This document shows, in pieces, positions 15,394 through 24,348 of a stretch of DNA of 64,000 nucleotides; the first letter of the stretch is position 1, and each line of letters starts with the position of its first letter. The stretch comes from Polyangiaceae bacterium (GTDB lineage: Bacteria; Myxococcota_A; Polyangia; Polyangiales; Polyangiaceae). Made by a program: the position numbers and the translations under genes. Under the pieces are notes generated by a model. That model had not been told where the DNA came from. It did no database searches and saw only the letters and a list, made by a program, of their open reading frames with translations. Where the stretch lies: NCBI GenBank assembly GCA_009780955.1, contig WQZB01000015.1:1-64000 (forward strand), written 5' to 3'.

Positions 15394-17949
15394 ATGTCGG
15401 CCAACCTGAAATCAAATGATGAGTCGCGCGGCCCGCACATTCGCGGAGGCGTCGCGGCCCCCTGGCAAGTCAAAAAAGGCATCGACACCGTCCTTCAGCA
15501 TTGGCTCGAAAGCCGTATCGTAAGCCCGTGCTTCACCGCCGACGAAACCATTGCCGGGCGGCAGCCGCGCGTCGTCCCTTTTCCTGCCAACTTGCCCACG
15601 CCGATCGCGTTTGCGCTCCGCGGCCGCGGCGTCGCCAGTCTGTACGAACATCAAGCGCGCGCACTGCTCGCAGCGCGACCACTCCCACGCGCCACACGCG
15701 AAAGCGACGCAACCGGAGAAAGCGGCGCAGGGACGACGACGAAGCGCGCCATCGTCGTTGCCACGCCCACGGCAAGCGGAAAAAGCTACTGCTTTCACCT
15801 CCCTGTCCTTTCTTCGCTCCTCGAAGATCGCGATTCGCGTGCACTTTACCTTTATCCAACCAAGGCACTCGCACGCGACCAAGAGGCCGGTCTTCGCGAA
15901 CTCATGCGAGCAAGCGGTATCGAATCGAGCGCCGTAGTCTACGACGGCGACACGCCAGGCGATGCGCGGCGCGCGGCACGCGAGCACTCGGGCATCGTGC
16001 TTACGAACCCGGACATGCTCCACACGGCAATCCTCCCTTTTCACACGAGCTTTGCACGCACGCTGCAGAATTTGAAGTACATCGTCGTCGACGAGCTGCA
16101 CACCTACAAAGGCGTCTTTGGCTCGCACGTGGCCAACGTTCTGCGCCGACTCATGCGCGTGGCACACTTCCACGGGTCGAATCCCATGCTCATTGGCGCA
16201 ACGGCCACCATCGGCAATCCAGCCGAACACGCGATGCGCATGTTCGGTCTCGAAAGCCCGGGCGAGCTCGAAACCATCACCGACAGTGGCGCGCCGCAGG
16301 GTGAGCGGCGCGTGTTCATGTACAATCCACCCGTTGTAAACGCCGAGCTCGGCATCCGCGCAAGCTACGTGAAGCAAGCGGTCATGCTTGCGACCGATCT
16401 CGTGAAGAACGAGGTGCCCACGATTGTGTTCGGTCAGTCGCGAAACAACGTCGAAGTCATGCTTCGTTACCTGCGCGACAAAACTGCGCCCGACATCGAA
16501 GCATCACGCATCATGGGCTATCGTGGCGGCTACTTGCCCGAGCAACGCCGCGAAATCGAGCGCAAGCTGCGCAACGGCGAAGTGCTTTGCGTCGTCGCGA
16601 CGAACGCCCTGGAGCTCGGCATCGACATCGGCGGTCTCGATGCGGTCATCTGCGCTGGCTATCCGGGCTCGGTCGCTGCTACCTGGCAGCGATTCGGTCG
16701 CGCCGGCCGCCGCGGCGAGCGCTGCATCTGCGTTCTGGTCACATCGAGCGCGCCGCTCGACCAGTACCTCGCACGCGAGCCAGAGTACTTGCTCGGTGCA
16801 CCGGTGGAAGAGGCTCGCATCGATCCATTCAACCCCGAGATCCTCATCCAGCACCTGAAATGCGCCGCGTTCGAGTTGCCCTTCCGGCGCGGCAAAGGTT
16901 ACGGCGAGCTATCCGTCGACGAAACGACGAGCGCCCTCGAGTTTCTCGTTCAGCACGGCGTTTTGCACGAGTCGAGCGCCACGTTCCATTGGGCGGCCGA
17001 CGCCTACCCGGCCAACGATGTGTCGCTCCGATCGGTAGGGTGGGACAACGTCGTAATCATCGATGTCGAAAGTGACAAAGCCATCGCCGAAATCGACTGG
17101 CGCGGTGCACACGCCATGGTGCACGAGCAGGCTGTCTACCAGCACGACGGCGAGTGCTGGCAGGTCGAAAAGTTCGACTACGCAGGTCACAAGGCATTCG
17201 TTCGCAAGGTAAAACCGGACTACTTTACCGATGCCGTCACCTACACGACGGTGAGCGTGCTCGAAGACTTCGGCACGGGCGCGCTGCCCACCGAAAGCAC
17301 GCAGGGCGCAACGTCTGAAATGTGGCCTGTTGGCTGGGGCGAAGTCTCGGTCGTCGAGAAAGTTGTAGGGTACAAGAAAATCAAGTTTTACACCCATGAG
17401 AACGCCGGCTACGGCAGCGTGCGCCTGCCCGAGATGCAAATGCACACCATGGCCTTTTGGCTGACGGTGCCTGAGCGCGTGTGCGCCGCTATCTCATTTT
17501 TTGGCTCCTTGGGACGCAGCGCGACAATCGATGGCCTACGCGGCATTGGCATTGCCCTCGAAACGGTTGCAACGCTCGCCTTGATGTGTGATCCGCGCGA
17601 TCTCGGCGCAACGCTCGGCGACACGAATCTCGATCCAGAGAATGCCGCTCACCCGCATTCGCAGGACGACGCGCCTGTGCCGATTCCGCGCAAGGTCCGC
17701 GGCGGGCGCGGACTAGAAGAAGGGTACAGCCCCACACTTTTTCTTTATGAGCATACGCCCGGCGGCATCGGCCTTGCCGAACGCATTTTCGCAGAGCGCG
17801 ATGTGCTCATCGGACGTACAGAGCAGCTCATTCGAGGCTGTCCTTGCCCATCGGGCTGCCCAGCGTGCGTTGGGCCAACAGGCAGCGGCGCACGCAAGGC
17901 CATTGCTCTCGAATTGCTCGCTCGCTTGGCAAAAATCGCGTCAAAATGA
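15394..17949 (+). CDS. MrfA/YprA-like superfamily 2 DNA helicase with DUF1998 zinc-binding C-terminus
   Basis: 851 residues from the ATG at 15394, which has GGAAGGG about 8 bases upstream; a GTG at 15376 is a weaker alternative. Helicase motifs: Walker A ATPTASGKS, DEAH-variant VDELH, motif III GATATIG, and motif VI QRFGRAGRRG. The C-terminal DUF1998 carries the four-cysteine motif IRGCPCPSGCPACVGP expected to bind zinc. The order matches B. subtilis MrfA (3'-5' helicase in mitomycin-C repair) and the Hrq1 relatives (established); a DNA-repair role here is by homology. It ends in a 9-bp convergent overlap with the LD-carboxypeptidase gene. Confidence 0.93.
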   Translation: MSANLKSNDESRGPHIRGGVAAPWQVKKGIDTVLQHWLESRIVSPCFTADETIAGRQPRVVPFPANLPTPIAFALRGRGVASLYEHQARALLAARPLPRATRESDATGESGAGTTTKRAIVVATPTASGKSYCFHLPVLSSLLEDRDSRALYLYPTKALARDQEAGLRELMRASGIESSAVVYDGDTPGDARRAAREHSGIVLTNPDMLHTAILPFHTSFARTLQNLKYIVVDELHTYKGVFGSHVANVLRRLMRVAHFHGSNPMLIGATATIGNPAEHAMRMFGLESPGELETITDSGAPQGERRVFMYNPPVVNAELGIRASYVKQAVMLATDLVKNEVPTIVFGQSRNNVEVMLRYLRDKTAPDIEASRIMGYRGGYLPEQRREIERKLRNGEVLCVVATNALELGIDIGGLDAVICAGYPGSVAATWQRFGRAGRRGERCICVLVTSSAPLDQYLAREPEYLLGAPVEEARIDPFNPEILIQHLKCAAFELPFRRGKGYGELSVDETTSALEFLVQHGVLHESSATFHWAADAYPANDVSLRSVGWDNVVIIDVESDKAIAEIDWRGAHAMVHEQAVYQHDGECWQVEKFDYAGHKAFVRKVKPDYFTDAVTYTTVSVLEDFGTGALPTESTQGATSEMWPVGWGEVSVVEKVVGYKKIKFYTHENAGYGSVRLPEMQMHTMAFWLTVPERVCAAISFFGSLGRSATIDGLRGIGIALETVATLALMCDPRDLGATLGDTNLDPENAAHPHSQDDAPVPIPRKVRGGRGLEEGYSPTLFLYEHTPGGIGLAERIFAERDVLIGRTEQLIRGCPCPSGCPACVGPTGSGARKAIALELLARLAKIASK

Positions 17950-18831
17950 GAGCGTATCGGCTTCGAGCGTTGCCTCGCTTCCGAGAACGAACGCCTCGTT
18001 TTTTGCACCATGCCCGAACGGCGCATTCATCACCACAGGCACGCCTAGATGGCACGTGCGATCCGACAGAACATCGGCCACGGTCACGCCGTCTTCTGCG
18101 GGATCGCACTGCGTGAAGCTGCCAAAAACGATGGCGCTCGCGCGCGCGAGATGTCCACCAAGGGCAAGCGATGTCAGCATGCGATCGATCCGATACGGGC
18201 GCTCGGTTACATCTTCGAGGACCAAAATTGCACCCGGCGGAACGACAAAACGACATCCTGCGGCCATCGCACAAGCTACCGTTAGGTTGCCCCCAACGAG
18301 CGTACCTCGTGCCCGGCCTCGCGAGAGAATCGTGAGCCCGCTCCAGCGTCGTGGGGCTTTCGCACGCTCGAGGGCATCGATAAATGCCTGCCGCTCGAAA
18401 GGTGTGATGGAACGACCAAGGCCCGTCACGTTCGGACCGTGAATCGAAGCAATGCCATGCGCATTCGCCATCGCATGCAGCGCCGTCACATCGCTAAACC
18501 CGACGATCCACTTCGGCGCTCGCGCGAACGCGTCCCACGGCAGCTTGTCGACGATGCGCATCGCGCCATAGCCTCCGCGCGAACACACGATCGCCGAGAC
18601 TGCGGGGTCGAGCATGGCGCGCGCAAAATCGTCGGCGCGCTCGGTGTCCGTCGCAGCGAGATAGCCGCACCGGCCGACAACGCTACGCGTTAGCCTGACT
18701 CGATAGCGCATGCGGAGCCATGCAAGACCGCCAAGGATTTCTTTGCGCGGAGCGGGACTTGACGGCGCGCACACGGCCAGAAGCGATCCGGCCGGAGCGG
18801 CGGGTGGGTACACTTGTTCCCTTGACCTCAT
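17941..18831 (-). CDS. ldcA: LD-carboxypeptidase (murein tetrapeptide carboxypeptidase, S66)
   Basis: 296 residues. Family S66 catalytic triad positions are visible: Ser113 in GFSDVTALH, Glu206 in LVLEDVTE and His274 in APFGHGAKN. Further S66 motifs include SRGGYGAMR and GTLVGGNLT. It would remove the terminal D-Ala from murein tetrapeptides during wall recycling. No signal peptide, so it is cytoplasmic, as is usual for LdcA. It is transcribed divergently from the acyltransferase gene (30 bp apart) and overlaps the helicase 3' end. The start GTG/ATG near 18831 keeps the N-terminal 'LLAVCAPSSP' strand. Confidence 0.93.
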   Translation of the reverse strand: MRSREQVYPPAAPAGSLLAVCAPSSPAPRKEILGGLAWLRMRYRVRLTRSVVGRCGYLAATDTERADDFARAMLDPAVSAIVCSRGGYGAMRIVDKLPWDAFARAPKWIVGFSDVTALHAMANAHGIASIHGPNVTGLGRSITPFERQAFIDALERAKAPRRWSGLTILSRGRARGTLVGGNLTVACAMAAGCRFVVPPGAILVLEDVTERPYRIDRMLTSLALGGHLARASAIVFGSFTQCDPAEDGVTVADVLSDRTCHLGVPVVMNAPFGHGAKNEAFVLGSEATLEADTLSF

Positions 18832-18861
18832 TTGGCGACCCGGTGATAGCTTGATTCTTCT

Positions 18862-19782
18862 ATGGCATCGCGGTCTCTCGCTCGCCTTGGCGGAACGCTG
18901 AAAACAGTAGCGCCGTTTGCGCAGAGGTTCATGAACTCGGTCACGTCGAGCGTCGACGACTGGATGACAGCCAAACTCGGCGAAGAATTCAACGAGCGGC
19001 TCTCGCGCGTGCCGGTCAATCTCACATCAACGGGTGTCGACCCTTTCGGTCTCGATCCGCAATGGACAAAGTACACACTCGCCACCGCAGCCTTGTTGCA
19101 TCGGCACTACTTCCGAAGCGAGGTTTTTGGCGCGGAAAACCTGCCGAAAGATCGCATTCTGTTGGTCTCCAACCACTCAGGTCAGATCCCGATAGACGCA
19201 GTGCTTATCGGCGCCTCGCTTTTCATGGATGTCGAGCCGCCACGATTCATACGCGCCATGGTCGAGAAGTGGACGCAAACGTTGCCCTTCGTTTCGCTCT
19301 TCTTCTCGCGTGTTGGCCAAGTCGTTGGTGTACCCGAGAATGCCCGCCGGCTGCTCGAAAACGAACAGGCGTTGCTCGTTTTTCCAGAGGGCACGCGGGG
19401 CGTGTCGAAAACATTCGACAAGCGCTATCAGCTTGTCGATTTCGGTCTCGGTTTCATGCGCCTCGCGCTCGAAACGGGCACGCCCATCGTGCCTATGGCG
19501 GTGATCGGCGGCGAGGAGCAGTACATCTCGATTGGCACTTTTGACTCGCTCGCAAAGCTTTTGCGCATGCCTGTTTTGCCCATCCTTCCGCAGCTCGCCC
19601 TGCCCTTTGGCGCACTGCCGTTGCCAACGCGCTATCGCATTTACTTCGGCGAACCCATGCGCTTCGCCGGCGATCCCGACGACGACGACGCCGTCATCGA
19701 AGAGAAGGTCTTCGTCGTGAAAGCCACGATCGAATCGATGATCCACCGCGGTCTCAAAGCCCGAAAGAGCATCTTTTTCTAA
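18862..19782 (+). CDS. PlsC-family acyltransferase
   Basis: 306 residues. Acyltransferase signature: NHSGQIPID (catalytic His with a spaced Asp, the subfamily form of HX4D), FPEGTRG (glycerol-phosphate/acceptor binding), and 'GTPIVPMAVIGGEEQYIS' (motif IV). It probably transfers an acyl chain to a lysophospholipid or another lipid at the inner membrane. The HSGxxPxD form differs from housekeeping PlsC, so the acceptor may differ. The stop TAA overlaps the next ATG by one base, so it is coupled to the epimerase-like gene. The start lies 30 bp from the divergent ldcA start. Confidence 0.88.
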   Translation: MASRSLARLGGTLKTVAPFAQRFMNSVTSSVDDWMTAKLGEEFNERLSRVPVNLTSTGVDPFGLDPQWTKYTLATAALLHRHYFRSEVFGAENLPKDRILLVSNHSGQIPIDAVLIGASLFMDVEPPRFIRAMVEKWTQTLPFVSLFFSRVGQVVGVPENARRLLENEQALLVFPEGTRGVSKTFDKRYQLVDFGLGFMRLALETGTPIVPMAVIGGEEQYISIGTFDSLAKLLRMPVLPILPQLALPFGALPLPTRYRIYFGEPMRFAGDPDDDDAVIEEKVFVVKATIESMIHRGLKARKSIFF

Positions 19783-20783
19783 TGTCCGCGCGCACGCCGA
19801 CGTCAGAGCCTCCCTCTTCGGATCCGAGTGCATCCATGCGGGCAGCATGCGCACGCGGGCAAGGCACGATTCTCATTACGGGCGCATGCGGGCGCCTCGG
19901 CAAGCACCTGGTGCGGGCACTTCATCGTGAACGAAGGGTCGTCGCCGTCGACCGACGCCCCTTTGCCGACAAGCCGAAAGATGTCATCCACGAGCGGGTC
20001 GATTTACGCCGCAAGAAACTTAGAGACGTCTTTCGCTCTGAACCCATTGAGGCCGTCGTGCATCTGGGCGTCATGCATGATCCACGTGCCTCGCAGGCCG
20101 AGCACCACGCGTGGAACGTTGCAGGGTTTCAGAAACTGCTTGAATACGTCACACACTTCCAAGTGCCGAAGCTCGTTGTGTTGTCGAGCGCCAACGTTTA
20201 CGGACCACAACCAGGCAATGCGCAATTTCTCGACGAAGAAGCGCCACTTCTCGCGAGCGCGCGCTTCAGCGAGATTCGCGATCTCATCGAGGTCGACATG
20301 CTCGCGCAGGGCTTCTTTTGGAAGCACCCTGACACCGAGACCGTCATTTTGCGCCCCGTCCACATTCTTGGCGTCGTACACAACGCCGCATCGAATTTTT
20401 TGCGGCTGCCAACCATTCCAACGCTCATGGGCTTCGACCCCATGGTGCAGGTCGTACACGAATTGGACGTCGTGCGTGCGCTCGAACAAACGCTCAGCCC
20501 AGGGAAACGTGGAATTTACAACATTGCGGGACCCGAGCCGCTGCCGATCTCACACATCATCAAGCTGCTCGGCAGACCGAGCATTCCGGTGCCGTACATG
20601 TTCGGCAAGGCGGCGCTCAAGCGCCTTTGGAATTTGCGGCTTTCAACCTTCCCCGCACCCGAGCTCGATCACATCCGCTACGTCTGCATGGTCGACGACC
20701 GGCGCGCGCGCGACGAGCTTGGCTACACGCCAAAAACATCAATCGAAGATACGGTGCGCAGCGTCGATCTGGGTCGCTGGTAA
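19782..20783 (+). CDS. extended SDR / NAD-dependent epimerase-like protein with substituted catalytic pair
   Basis: 333 residues. The Rossmann signature TGACGRLG (33-40) and 'VVLSSANVYGP' mark an extended short-chain dehydrogenase/epimerase. The expected catalytic Y-x3-K is F162-SEI-R166, so both residues are conservatively replaced. This argues against normal Tyr-Lys proton relay, although 'RPVHILGVV' for substrate binding is kept. It may be a binding or regulatory SDR, or use altered chemistry. It is coupled to the acyltransferase by a one-base overlap and converges with the ATP-grasp gene (45-bp overlap). Start: ATG 19782; ATG 19836 would give a typical short N-terminus. The ~18-residue leader is Ser/Pro-rich. 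Confidence 0.85.
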   Translation: MSARTPTSEPPSSDPSASMRAACARGQGTILITGACGRLGKHLVRALHRERRVVAVDRRPFADKPKDVIHERVDLRRKKLRDVFRSEPIEAVVHLGVMHDPRASQAEHHAWNVAGFQKLLEYVTHFQVPKLVVLSSANVYGPQPGNAQFLDEEAPLLASARFSEIRDLIEVDMLAQGFFWKHPDTETVILRPVHILGVVHNAASNFLRLPTIPTLMGFDPMVQVVHELDVVRALEQTLSPGKRGIYNIAGPEPLPISHIIKLLGRPSIPVPYMFGKAALKRLWNLRLSTFPAPELDHIRYVCMVDDRRARDELGYTPKTSIEDTVRSVDLGRW

Positions 20784-21656
20784 GCCTACCGAGAAGCCCA
20801 TGGTGTACCTCGCGTTGATCTCGCTGCGTGGCTGCCATCCGATGCCACCGTGGCCGTTGTTGTAAGTGAACGCGTCGATGCCGAAAGGACCAAAGTAGCC
20901 GGCCATGGTGAGAGCCGCGGCAACGCGACGAGCTTCGCTCACGAGCGAGCTCCGACGGACACCATCCGGATCGTCGTGATCGCCGGTCACCCGTTCGGTA
21001 GAGAGCCATTGCCCGTAGCGATCGCACCTTTGCGTGACAAGATCGCCAAAGGTAGCCTCGCCATTTTGCTCAATCCATCCGTGAATCGCGTACTCGGTAA
21101 CGAGCACGAGGTTCGGCTCGATTTGTACTCCACCGTCGCGTATCGCGGCCTCGACAAAGGCGCGGTCGGCCACGTTTCCGTGCGCCACTGCAACCACGCG
21201 TTGCCCGCGCCCAGACATACCGAACGCACGCTTGACTCGCCACGCATGGCCCAAAGGAGGCACAGCATCGAGCTTCGCCAGGGCGTCGTCCCGTGTGGTG
21301 ACGAACGCTGCACCAGGCAGAGTCACGCCAAATGACGAACAGAACGCCCGGCTATTGACCGCACGCAAGACGCTGGTGGGTGGGCACGGCTCTGGCTCGG
21401 CTCCTGCGCGCCGGAGTAGCGCAAGGGCTCGCGGCGTTGGACAGAACGCCCGCCCAACGAACCCACGTGCCGAGCCTATCGCGGCGTCGTCACCAACGAG
21501 CACATCGCCCTGGCCAAGCAGCACTTTTGCGAGCCGCTCGATCTGCGGACGCATCGCAGAAAGCACGGCTTTTGTCGGTGTGTAAGAGCCGCGCGCGCCG
21601 AGCTCGAGATCGGCATCGAGGTTCAGCACCCAGGCGAATCGGGCATCCATCTCCAT
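20739..21656 (-). CDS. ATP-grasp-like protein
   Basis: About 305 residues from the ATG at 21656. 'WRVKRAFGMSGRGQRVV' resembles the phosphate-binding Lys/Gly-rich loop of ATP-grasp enzymes, 'LVTEYAIHGWIEQNGEATFGDLVTQ' the following strands, and 'YFGPFGIDAFTY ... PRSEINARYTMGFSVG' the metal-binding end (E and N). ATP-grasp enzymes join a carboxylate to an amine or thiol with ATP; the substrates are unknown. It follows the DUF455 ferritin-like gene in the same direction with a 34-bp overlap, so the two are probably co-translated. The frame is open to 21812, but that upstream part is Arg/Ala-rich shadow sequence of the neighbouring gene. Confidence 0.72.
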   Translation of the reverse strand: MEMDARFAWVLNLDADLELGARGSYTPTKAVLSAMRPQIERLAKVLLGQGDVLVGDDAAIGSARGFVGRAFCPTPRALALLRRAGAEPEPCPPTSVLRAVNSRAFCSSFGVTLPGAAFVTTRDDALAKLDAVPPLGHAWRVKRAFGMSGRGQRVVAVAHGNVADRAFVEAAIRDGGVQIEPNLVLVTEYAIHGWIEQNGEATFGDLVTQRCDRYGQWLSTERVTGDHDDPDGVRRSSLVSEARRVAAALTMAGYFGPFGIDAFTYNNGHGGIGWQPRSEINARYTMGFSVGLPATQIDAAHRIFD

Positions 21657-22426
21657 GCCTCGAGCTCGTCGACGAATGCGCTCGGCTGCCCTGCTTGCAT
21701 GCGCGATGGACGATCGAGATTGGCTCCGCGCATGAGCATGGGCGACAGCGGCTTTGGCAGCGACGCGCGCCACGCCGCAAAGGTAAGACTGCCTTTGAAG
21801 CGCGAAAACCATTCAACACCAAAGCGCACATGATCGATCTCTTCGTGCCCAATGATTTCTTGCACACGCGCGCCGTCGTCATCGCCGGCTGCGCGAAAGC
21901 GTGCGGCGAACGCAGCGCTGTGCTCAACATTTGCGCTTTCGAGCCCTAGCCCCATCACGGCGACGAACGCCGCCGGATCGACGCTCGCAGGCACACGTGC
22001 CCAGAACCAATCGCGCACCGGGAAATCGCCGACGCGATAACCAAGTCGCTGGATATATGCAGCATACATGTTCATGTGGCGAATTTCGTCGAGCGCAAGG
22101 CGTAAAAGCCCACGTCGAAAATCACGCGGTGCGTCAGCAAACGCGAGCAACGCCCATGCCATGAGTTCAGCAGCCTGTAGCTCGTGGTGCCAAAAGGTAT
22201 GAAGGGCGCGCGCGCGACCGAGTGGTGAGCGCAGGCCGCGCACTTTTCGGGCGCGCGCAACAACGACGAGCTCCGGCGGCCTTCCGGGCGCTGCAATCCG
22301 CCGTACCGGAGGGTCATTTTCCCACAAATCCGGCACCAGAGGAGGAGTCATTTTCGACGCGAGCGAAGTCCCGAGAACGTAATCCCAAGCCCAACGCTCC
22401 ACTGTGCCGAAAGGAGGATGATGCAT
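21623..22426 (-). CDS. DUF455 ferritin-like protein
   Basis: About 267 residues from the ATG at 22426 (MHHPPFGTVERWAWDYVLG). A ferritin-type four-helix bundle is indicated by carboxylate/His pairs in successive helices: HHELQAAELMAW, LDEIRHMNMY, GLESANVEHSAAF and HEEIDHVRFG. These would hold a di-iron or Mn/Fe centre. This is the DUF455 pattern; related ferritin-like enzymes hydroxylate or oxidise small molecules or tRNA bases, but no function is established here. It starts 81 bp from the divergent accA start. The ATP-grasp gene overlaps its 3' end, which suggests a two-step modification. Confidence 0.85.
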   Translation of the reverse strand: MHHPPFGTVERWAWDYVLGTSLASKMTPPLVPDLWENDPPVRRIAAPGRPPELVVVARARKVRGLRSPLGRARALHTFWHHELQAAELMAWALLAFADAPRDFRRGLLRLALDEIRHMNMYAAYIQRLGYRVGDFPVRDWFWARVPASVDPAAFVAVMGLGLESANVEHSAAFAARFRAAGDDDGARVQEIIGHEEIDHVRFGVEWFSRFKGSLTFAAWRASLPKPLSPMLMRGANLDRPSRMQAGQPSAFVDELEAWRWMPDSPGC

Positions 22427-22507
22427 TGCGCAAACTGCGAGAGTATACTGTAATTGTATAGCAACAGCGTTTGGCTTGACCGAAACCTCGGTGTATAGCG
22501 AATTGAA

Positions 22508-23461
22508 GTGGTTGCTCACGTCCTGCCCTTCGAGAAGCCCGTTGTCGATCTCGTGGCTCGCGTGCGCGAGCTACGCACCCTGGCGGAAAGCGACAAGCGC
22601 TTCGAATCCGAGCTTCGCCGTCTCGAAGAAAGGGCCAATCGCATTGCACGCGAGCTCTTTGCGGATTTGTCGCCTTGGCAGAAAGTCCAGCTTTGCCGCC
22701 ACCCGAACCGCCCTTACACACTCGATTACATCGGGCACCTTCTTGAAGACTTCGTCGAGCTGCATGGCGATCGCCGCTTTGGCGACGACGCAGCCATCGT
22801 CGGTGGCATAGGGCTTTACCGTGGGCGCAGTGTCGTTGTTGTCGGCCATCAAAAAGGCCGCACCACGAAGGAAAAGGCCGCCCGCAACTTTGGTCAGGCC
22901 CAACCAGAAGGCAACCGCAAAGCCTGCCGCCTCTACGAGCTCGCCGATCGCTTCAACATGCCCATTCTTACGTTCGTCGACACTCCCGGCGCCTACCCAG
23001 GCATTGGCGCCGAGGAGCGCGGGCAAAGCGAAGCCATCGGCGCGTGCCTCGCCGCCATGGCGCGCGTCCGCGTGCCCATCATCGCCACGATCATCGGTGA
23101 AGGCGGCTCGGGCGGCGCGCTCGCCCTCGGTGTTGCCAACCGCGTGCATGTCCTCGAATACGGCGTCTACAGCGTGATCTCCCCAGAAGGGTGCGCCTCC
23201 ATTCTTTGGAAAGACGGCTCGAAAGCCGACGAAGCCGCGCTCCGGCTGCGCATCACCGCGCCCGAGCTGCTTCACCTCAAGGTTGTCGACCGCATCATCG
23301 AGGAGCCCGTCGGCGGCGCCCACCGAGATCCTGCCAATGCCGCACGTTTCGTCGACGAGGCCATTGGCGACGCGCTCAGCGAGCTATCGCAAAAAACTGC
23401 GAGCGAGCTCGTTCAAGACCGCTACAACCGTTTCCGGGCGCTCGGCGCGTTCGTTTCCTAA
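22508..23461 (+). CDS. accA: acetyl-CoA carboxylase carboxyltransferase subunit alpha
   Basis: 317 residues, close to the usual ~318. It is the carboxyltransferase alpha subunit that, with AccD, moves CO2 from biotin-BCCP to acetyl-CoA to form malonyl-CoA, the first step of fatty acid synthesis. Hallmarks: HGDRRFGDDAAIVGGIG, GHQKGRTTKEK, FVDTPGAYPGIGAEERGQSEAI, GEGGSGGALAL and SPEGCASILWKD. GTG start at 22508. TTGGCT at 22471 and TATAGC at 22494, 17 bp apart, could be a promoter giving a nearly leaderless transcript, but this is weak. The product would feed the KS/ACP operon at 3.9-9.3 kb as well as bulk lipid. Confidence 0.97.
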   Translation: MVAHVLPFEKPVVDLVARVRELRTLAESDKRFESELRRLEERANRIARELFADLSPWQKVQLCRHPNRPYTLDYIGHLLEDFVELHGDRRFGDDAAIVGGIGLYRGRSVVVVGHQKGRTTKEKAARNFGQAQPEGNRKACRLYELADRFNMPILTFVDTPGAYPGIGAEERGQSEAIGACLAAMARVRVPIIATIIGEGGSGGALALGVANRVHVLEYGVYSVISPEGCASILWKDGSKADEAALRLRITAPELLHLKVVDRIIEEPVGGAHRDPANAARFVDEAIGDALSELSQKTASELVQDRYNRFRALGAFVS

Positions 23462-23490
23462 TCGATACCTCATCGACGCCTGATCGAAAG

Positions 23491-24252
23491 ATGCCTTCCA
23501 CCAACATCCGCCTGGATAACAAAGTCGCCATCGTCACGGGTGCCAGCCGTGGCATTGGTGAATCCATCGCACGCGCCTTTGCAGAAAGCGGCGCGAATGT
23601 CGTCCTTGCCTCCCGCAAGATCGACGGCGTCACGAAAGTCGCCGAATCCATCGGCCCAAGCGCCCACGCCGTCGCCGCGCACACCGGCCGGCAGGGCGAC
23701 TGTGTCACGCTCGTGCAAGCTGCCATCGAGAAGTTCGGCAAGGTCGACATCCTCGTCAACAACGCGGCAACGAACCCGTACTTCGGTCCTATGATCGACA
23801 TCGACGAAGGCGCATGGGACAAAACCTTCGAGGTGAATGTAAAAGGCTACTATTGGCTCATTCGCGAGCTCGTCACTCACCTCCGGGCGCGCGAAGCCGC
23901 GGGCTCAATCGTCAATGTTGCCAGCGTTAGCGGCCTCATTGCGGCTCCTGCCCAAGGCGTTTACGCCATGACAAAGGCATCGATCATCTCGATGACCAAA
24001 ACGCTCGCGTACGAGCTTGCCGCGAACAGCATCCGCGTGAACGCGATCGCGCCTGGTTTCGTCGACACACGCTTTGCGGCAACCATTCTCAAAAACGACA
24101 TGCTGCTTGGCGAGGTGCTGCGCATGACTCCCATGAATCGCTACGCTCAGCCGAACGAGATCGCCGGCGGTGCGCTTTACCTCGCGTCCGACGCGTCAAG
24201 CTACGTCACGGGGCATACGCTGGTGATCGACGGCGGCATGACCATCGCCTAA
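23491..24252 (+). CDS. short-chain dehydrogenase/reductase (FabG-like)
   Basis: 253 residues from the ATG at 23491; the frame is open much further upstream inside accA but without SDR sequence. Classical SDR: TGASRGIGES for the nucleotide, NNAATNP, catalytic Ser in NVASVSG, YAMTK (Tyr-x3-Lys), and the end 'GHTLVIDGGMTIA'. 'NVVLASRK' after the second strand, with an Arg, suggests NADP(H). The substrate is not determined; such proteins act on beta-ketoacyl, hydroxy-fatty-acid or steroid substrates. It follows accA by 29 bp, consistent with a lipid role. The B-type repeat begins 23 bp after its stop. Confidence 0.9.
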   Translation: MPSTNIRLDNKVAIVTGASRGIGESIARAFAESGANVVLASRKIDGVTKVAESIGPSAHAVAAHTGRQGDCVTLVQAAIEKFGKVDILVNNAATNPYFGPMIDIDEGAWDKTFEVNVKGYYWLIRELVTHLRAREAAGSIVNVASVSGLIAAPAQGVYAMTKASIISMTKTLAYELAANSIRVNAIAPGFVDTRFAATILKNDMLLGEVLRMTPMNRYAQPNEIAGGALYLASDASSYVTGHTLVIDGGMTIA

Positions 24253-24275
24253 GGCGCGGTCCTCTGGCCAATCCC

Positions 24276-24348
24276 GAGGGCGCGATGAATCGCGCCCCTA
24301 CGATGATGCGTTTTGTTGGTTGTAGGGGCGCCATTCATGGCGCCCTAC
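24276..24348. repeat. two palindromic modules (B then C) between SDR and kinase
   Basis: A B module in inverse orientation (24276-24301, core CGATGAATCG) and a C module (24322-24348, core CCATTCATGG, one base missing on the right arm) are joined by a 20-nt spacer, GATGATGCGTTTTGTTGGTT. The spacer is the complement of the short spacer elsewhere. The C module supplies the TAG (24345-24347) of the convergent kinase gene. Confidence 0.95.

Noticed and set aside
23191-23490. 100-residue N-terminal extension of the SDR
   Set aside because: It lies within accA in another frame and is Arg/His-rich; the SDR fold begins just after the ATG at 23491.
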